Below are positions 40,728-44,509 of a stretch of 44,509 nucleotides of DNA, piece by piece. Origin of the DNA: Arachnopeziza araneosa (taxonomy: Eukaryota > Ascomycota > Leotiomycetes > Helotiales > Arachnopezizaceae); assembly GCA_003988855.1 (NCBI GenBank), contig QYAI01000185.1:1-44509 (forward strand), in the 5' to 3' direction. The notes beneath the pieces were generated by a model that was not told where the DNA came from, did no database searches, and saw nothing but the letters and a program-made list of their open reading frames with translations. Every line of letters starts with the position of its first letter. Position 1 is the stretch's first letter. The position numbers and the translations under genes are program-made.

Positions 40728-40754
40728 ACAACAACAACAACAACAACAACAACC
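40728..40754. repeat. (AAC)n microsatellite
   Basis: Eight to nine AAC triplets following the CCTAAA tract. Non-coding. Confidence 0.85.
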
Positions 40755-41322
40755 GCGCAACTCCTTCTCCTAGCATCGCACAGGCAGGGAAATGGTAGTC
40801 CGAAGTAGAAGGAGAGATAGGAGAGCTGTGGGAGGAGGTTTGATGCTGAAAAATACCCTAGATGACGTGGTGTGGAATCCGTACTGTACCATGAGCGTGA
40901 GAATTAAATCGTGAGGAGTGGGCTGCTCGATGAATATAATGAGAAGAGAGAGAAAGAGCAGTCAACGTCGAGGTTGCGATTGTTATTTCTGGTGGGTTGG
41001 ACGGAGGACGGAGTCTGATTCAGAGGCTATCATTAAAAATAATAATATATACAATTAAGAGGGAAAGTAGAGTATCAAATCCTAATCTACACATTTCTGC
41101 CGATGCAGAATCGACAACCACCAAGGACTACATCAGAGATGGATCGCATCTCTACCGATAAACATCAAAGAGATCCCTCGAGATGTACAGTACTGGCTTC
41201 GAATCAAAACCCATCCACATCCCATCAGATATAAGAATCTACCCAAGTCGATCCAGCTACGATTGTTCAAGAGCGAAACCCCAACAAAAACCGTCCTTTA
41301 AGAAAGTGAGACATACTCCTGA

Positions 41323-41400
41323 TGATTCCTGGATTGGGCGTCGAACCCGCATCAGTGGTCTCGTTTACTCGAGTCGCTCTCGCTAGAGCTGCGCTAATCA
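41323..41400 (-). tRNA. tRNA-like relic (pseudo-tRNA or SINE head)
   Basis: On the minus strand GATTAGCGCAGC resembles a fungal tRNA D-arm/A-box, followed at tRNA-like distance by GCGGGTTCGACGCCC, a B-box with one mismatch to GGTTCGANTCC. A hairpin CTCG..CGAG sits where the anticodon arm should be. The T-stem pairs at only three positions and no 5' partner for the putative acceptor strand TCCAGGA was found, so this is not a functional tRNA. Low confidence. Confidence 0.3.
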
Positions 41401-42087
41401 AAAGGCCCATCGTTGAAGCTGCATCTGAGAGCGCGCAGGTTGACATGTTGACGTACACCGAAGAATGACTGACGCTGATTGAGAGGCGTTGGCTGGTTGA
41501 TCAGGCGGGGTGCGTCTTGCATTCGAGATTGGATCGAGGGTTGTTTGACGTGGCTCGCTCGAGGTGTTGGCCGTCTGCGTTGTTCTGGCGCTTGGACTGG
41601 GCGCTCATTTGCTGCATCGAGAGTTCAGGAACATCGTTATAAATATCGAGAGAGAGGTTCGGTAGAGATGAATAGAAACCAAGACCCCATCGTCTTTGTT
41701 TGCAAGGAAGCTAGAGGTATTGACCTTTGGTGTCGTAGCTCTAGTGAAGCTACGGTTTGGTGAAGGTCTTGCTGCTGAGCTTAAGCGAGCTTGAGCAGCC
41801 TGAGCAGAGGTCCAAACAGTTGCGAACATGCGTTATCTTCCGGCTGGAGCCATGGAGCTTTGCATATTGCAATAGAAATATTCTAAATACTGCATGGGCG
41901 TCTTCAACTGGTAAATTCTACCATCCTCCCACCAAAGCTATTGAGATTTGGTGACTCGCCCTGCACAATAGGAGTCCGACTATTGTCATTCATCCACGGC
42001 CTATACAATTAAACTCCAACAATACTCTGTTCTTATTATTGATAATAGAACGATCAGCCCTGAATCAAAGATATATATACCGTCAAC

Positions 42088-44291
42088 ATGATTCTTGATT
42101 CCTCGGACTTGCAATCACAATCACATACCTGCGATAACCACGGATCATCAAAGATGTGTCGATTTTGTGAGAAGCTCGGTGCTTTCGAAAACATACACGC
42201 AACAGCGATCGACTCAATCTATCGAACCCTTGGAACTTTGCATAAGAATGTCGACCCTCATCTCCCAGCGCTTTGGGCGTGGAGATACAATGAGACGGTG
42301 AAACTGCAAGAGGCTCTGGAGGCTCTACAAACAATGGTCCAGATGCCGGGTTTAGAGGATTTGGCCCGAGATATTGGAGATGAGATTGGGTCCATTCGAA
42401 AGGAGATAAAAGCGCATATGGCTGACGTTGAGATTATGATGAGAGAGGATGGATTCAGGAGGATTGAAGTGGAGCAAGAGAATGACACAAAAGAAGTTCG
42501 AGAGGAGATAATTGCTCCAAATAATGGTGTGCGCATGAGAATAGGGCAGCACATGAAGGACAGAGCAATGGGAAAGGTGAAGCCAGGAACAGAAAAAGAA
42601 CCAGTACTAGTGAAGGAAAAACGCTTGCGATCGCCCTCACCAGGAGCGGATTCGGCAATTGCCTTCAGATCTGAGCCAGACTCGCCAGTCAAGCATGATA
42701 TGGAACATCTGGACCGGGAATCGTCCTCAGAATCAACTAAAGAACGGCTAGCTAGGCGGAAAAGATCAATCCACATTCCAGAGCGGATATCGTCAAAAGG
42801 GAAAACATATACACATAATCAAAACCACAACTCACAACACAAGAGCGCTAGAAGAGAAATCAGTCCAAGGACATCGGATGAAAGACTCTTACCAGCTGTT
42901 CAAGTGCTGCGAGCTCCAAAAGAAGATAATTCCTTGACAATCGTGTACAATACTCCTCGAAGCTCAAGGAAAGAGTTGCCCGTTGAATCTTTAACATGCG
43001 GCAGCACTTCCGATGTGCTATCACAAACCAAAACACTTCGAAAGGATTCGAGAAAGATATCCGATGAGCGAGGATGGAGTCCTCCACCACGCAGGAATTT
43101 GTCAAGCTGTACTTCTGGGAAGGTGATCTCGGAAGTATCAAGGAGGGAGAGAGAGAAATCAGCGAGCAAGGTTCGTTTTGTCCATTTCATTGTGAGGAGC
43201 AGTTCCGAGAGCCTTGCTGGTTTGCTTGAATCTGGCAGTACTGATTGTAGCGCCAGATAACAATTCCTTCAGGGAATACCTCGTCAAAGAAGGATCTGCC
43301 GGAGAACGCAACTAAACTGTCAGAGAGTGATTTTGAGACTCCTGCTAGTCTGTTGGCTCACTCAACTCCAATAGTCGAAGCGTGGATGGATCAGTGCGAT
43401 GCCTCTGTGGCAGATGTGAACTATAAATGGGAGATGAATGCTTCTTTAGTATCATTGGAAGAGAACAAATCTTGCATACGGCCTAGGCTTGACATTCCAG
43501 TCTGGTCATCGATTACCAAGCGAGAGTATTCAGACATGAAAAAATATCTACCAACACAAACAAGCATGGAACAATCTCATTCTCAGAGGCACCAGACCAT
43601 CACGGAAACTCAACCTAGCCACAAACAAAACAAATCCCCAGCTCAGAACGTTCAAAGAACCGAAAGTCAACCAGAAATGTTTGACAGTGACAAGATGGAC
43701 GTGATTTCGAAGTTGAAGGATTTGGTGGAGTATAAACCATCTGAGAAGCCGGAGACAGAGAGCGGTCTTGAAGGCAAACAAGAAAAAAGGAACATTATGA
43801 AGACTACGAGAGCTGAGAGGGAAAGTCAAAAGGCTTCTCGTGGCTTAATACGCGCTGTCTCCCCTAGTACATTGTCGAAAGGTCCAATCGACTTGCAGAT
43901 GCAACGCACAAGTACAGAAAATGTTGGGATGAGGTTGGGACAATCAAACAGCCGTGAAAGTCGAACTTCGCTTCCGAATATTGGAAGCATTCTTGCATTG
44001 TCAAACACGATCAAAGAGGATGAAGTGAGACCATTGTCGGTGATGGACTCGAATAATGACAACACTTTCAATATCGCCGGTCATCAACAAGAGACACCGG
44101 CGGAGCAGCTGATAAGAAGGATAGAGCAACGCTACTCAGAAAAAAAACAGAATGTCGTTCCTGGGCAGGTACATTTTGCTGAAGGGGTATTAAAGGAGAG
44201 GAGACGTCGTCGCGCGAATTCCAAGGTCCCGGTCGGGGAGAGGTACCAGCGAGAGGATAGAGGGAGATTATGGGGCCAGCGAACTCAATAG
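42088..44291 (+). CDS. Large disordered protein of unknown function
   Basis: Not recognised. Exons 42088-43170 and 43257-44291 give about 705 residues; the intron starts GTTCGT and ends either at 43250 (TGTAG) or 43256 (GCCAG), both in frame. An ordered N-terminal part has CRFCEKLG (CxxC) and helices (SIYRTLGTLHKNVDPHLPAL, LQEALEALQTMVQMPGLEDL, ARDIGDEIGSIRKEIKAHMA). It is followed by long Ser/Lys/Arg/Glu-rich disordered sequence with RRKRS and RRRRRA basic clusters that could act as nuclear signals. The end has RRIEQRYSEKK. A TATA-like GATATATATACC lies just upstream of the start. Probably nuclear or cytoskeletal by composition only. Confidence 0.7.
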
Positions 44292-44509
44292 TGTGTTCTG
44301 TACTAGTAATTTGAGCCAGGTAATTGATAGAAAGATTGTCGGAACGGCATTGGTGTATACAATCACAAGTCATTGAATAATAATACACAGAACATAAGAC
44401 GATATGGTGAGGGTACCAATACACCCACCATATGGTGGATTTAGAGCTGACTAAGCTGGGTGCATCACCAAAATATTCACGGTCGCGTCCAACATCCCAC
44501 CACACCACA
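44292..44509. other. Right edge, 3' flank
   Basis: 218 bp after the last stop. AATAATAATACACAG near 44379 is AT-rich and may include polyadenylation signals. The minus-strand frame covering it (to 44068) is antisense to the preceding exon and is not supported. Confidence 0.35.

Larger units (their letters stand above)
40242..42087. other. Intergenic region with simple repeats and a tRNA-like relic
   Basis: 1.85 kb without a protein gene. It holds a TG run near 40283, the CCTAAA tract at 40691-40720, an (AAC)n tract at 40728-40754, an AT-rich patch around 41035-41060 and the tRNA-like sequence at 41323-41400. The last 60 bases (GATATATATACC near 42069) form a TATA-like promoter for the following gene. 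Confidence 0.45.

Noticed and set aside
44068..44508. 146-residue minus-strand frame at the right edge
   Set aside because: Antisense to the last exon of the disordered-protein gene, with no domain.

Overview
The window looks like nuclear DNA of a filamentous ascomycete. The genes are interrupted by introns of about 35-75 nt with GT..AG ends and CTAAC/CTGAC-like branch sites. Several families are typical of Pezizomycotina (HET, 2EXR, DUF6594, a C2H2 pair of the DUF7896 type), and the housekeeping genes are fungal in form (SAC1, Rab5/Ypt5, MIC60). A Leotiomycete is my best guess, from the family mix only. There are no operons, phage, CRISPR arrays or insertion sequences. Gene models were built by hand by joining reading frames across visible splice sites; total coding lengths were checked to be multiples of three for all intact models.

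Layout. 0.5-7.1 kb: a TauD-type sulfonate/alkylsulfate dioxygenase (-), a secreted sulfatase with the formylglycine motif (-) and an MFS transporter (+), a plausible sulfur-scavenging neighbourhood. 7.3-9.5 kb: an Hsp70-like ATPase with eight introns, one of them GC-AG. 9.9-12.1 kb: a coiled-coil fungal protein whose 5' part is ambiguous and carries a helix-turn-helix-like exon. 12.4-18.8 kb: a conserved housekeeping block of SAC1 phosphoinositide phosphatase (-), Rab5-type GTPase (+) and MICOS subunit MIC60 (+). 19.3-22.1 kb: a 905-residue protein joining an N-terminal array of SUMO-consensus motifs, a chymotrypsin-like protease domain with an apparently complete His-Asp-Ser triad, and two C2H2 zinc fingers. 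23.0-26.2 kb: a DUF6594 membrane protein (+) and a class-C beta-lactamase-like serine hydrolase (-).

26.2-29.8 kb is gene-poor. 29.8-32.5 kb holds a heterokaryon-incompatibility (HET) gene with an N-terminal membrane region, an internal tandem duplication, a stop codon between the two repeat copies and a probable frameshift at its 5' end. 32.8-34.5 kb is a GH28 rhamnogalacturonan-hydrolase-like pseudogene with an internal deletion and several frameshifts. 35.6-36.6 kb is a 2EXR-domain gene, followed by three diverged tandem copies of a ~205-bp AT-rich repeat. 37.7-40.2 kb carries a small secreted protein (-) and a DUF423 membrane protein (+). 40.2-42.1 kb is non-coding with simple repeats, a CCTAAA telomere-like tract and a tRNA-like relic. 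42.1-44.3 kb is a long disordered protein of unknown function.

The most unusual items are the SUMO-array/protease/zinc-finger protein, the HET gene in which a stop codon coincides with a possible GC-AG intron, and the decayed GH28 gene beside it. The left half is mostly conserved metabolism and housekeeping; the right half (26-44 kb) is accessory in character.
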